Below are positions 7,303 to 7,373 of a stretch of DNA of 7,373 nt, piece after piece; within the stretch, counting starts at the first letter, position 1, and the number at the start of each line of letters is the position of its first letter. A model generated the notes under the pieces. That model had not been told where the DNA came from and ran no database searches. It worked only from the letters and a program-made list of their open reading frames with translations. The stretch is from Bifidobacterium breve (GTDB taxonomy: Bacteria > Actinomycetota > Actinomycetes > Nanopelagicales > Nanopelagicaceae): positions 1-7,373 of the forward strand of contig CAMBGL010000059.1 in the NCBI GenBank assembly GCA_945866155.1, written 5' to 3'. A program made the position numbers and the translations under genes.

Positions 7303-7373
7303 TTAGAACTTACTGCCGGTAATTCGAAAAAATGCTTCTTCGTAACGAAGTGCTGTCTTCTCTACGATTTCAT
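7303..7373 (-). CDS. purC: PurC (SAICAR synthase), C-terminal end only
   Basis: The open frame entering from the right edge encodes the last 22 residues of a protein, ending ...YEEAFFRITGSKF and a TAA stop. A terminal helix with a Tyr-Glu-X-Ala-(Phe/Tyr)-X-Arg-Ile-Thr-Gly pattern is what I know from the C-terminus of phosphoribosylaminoimidazole-succinocarboxamide synthase. That enzyme condenses CAIR with aspartate, using ATP, to give SAICAR in the cytoplasm. Only the tail is present, so no catalytic residue can be checked. The position directly before purS, with a 16-nt gap, is common in Actinobacteria and supports the call. The remainder of the gene, and presumably the operon promoter, lie outside the window. 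The identification rests on a short stretch plus context. Confidence 0.8.
   Translation of the reverse strand, partial: EIVEKTALRYEEAFFRITGSKF

Noticed and set aside
7338..7350. Perfect inverted repeat CTTCGT-A-ACGAAG upstream of purS
   Set aside because: It lies within the purC coding tail (residues around LRYEE). The arms are only 6 bp with a one-base centre, too tight for a hairpin loop, and no U-tract follows that would mark a terminator. Chance is the simplest explanation.

Overview
The window is a stretch of a de novo purine (IMP) biosynthesis operon, read entirely on the minus strand. From right to left, in the direction of transcription, it holds: the 3' end of purC (cut by the right edge), purS, purQ, purL, a small SCP_3-type (bacterial sterol-carrier-protein ortholog) gene, purF, purM, and a multi-pass membrane glycosyltransferase-like gene cut by the left edge. 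There is essentially no non-coding DNA: the longest intergenic gap is 16 nt, three junctions overlap by one base (TAATG) and one by four bases (ATGA). I see no internal promoter, terminator, RNA gene, mobile element or CRISPR array. The promoter and any purine-responsive control must lie to the right of the window, upstream of purC.

Organism: the SCP_3 gene lodged between purL and purF is, from established knowledge, an actinobacterial arrangement (for example the Rv0803 purL / Rv0807 / Rv0808 purF / Rv0809 purM region of Mycobacterium tuberculosis). The protein variants also fit Actinobacteria, such as GGETAEHPG in PurM and a [4Fe-4S]-type PurF with a propeptide. The DNA, however, is AT-rich for that phylum: hand counts on four 60-base lines gave 32 to 50% G+C. 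Low GC together with very tight gene packing suggests a streamlined aquatic actinobacterium such as the freshwater acI lineage (Nanopelagicales, e.g. Planktophila or Nanopelagicus). That placement is inference.

How the genes work together: PurF makes phosphoribosylamine from PRPP and glutamine. PurS, PurQ and PurL form the three-subunit FGAM synthase that converts FGAR to FGAM. PurM closes the imidazole ring to give AIR, and PurC adds aspartate to CAIR to give SAICAR. PurD, PurN or PurT, PurE/K, PurB and PurH are not visible here. The SCP_3 protein has no established function, but its fixed position suggests a link to the pathway. The membrane protein at the left end resembles GT-C fold (GT39/PMT-like) enzymes of lipid-linked sugar transfer and has no obvious metabolic tie to purines; it probably shares the transcript.

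I found no previously undescribed system. The points most worth a second look are the SCP_3 gene and its in-frame arrangement with purL, the glycosyltransferase-like tail of the operon, and the ribosome-binding-site pattern across purS, purQ and purL.
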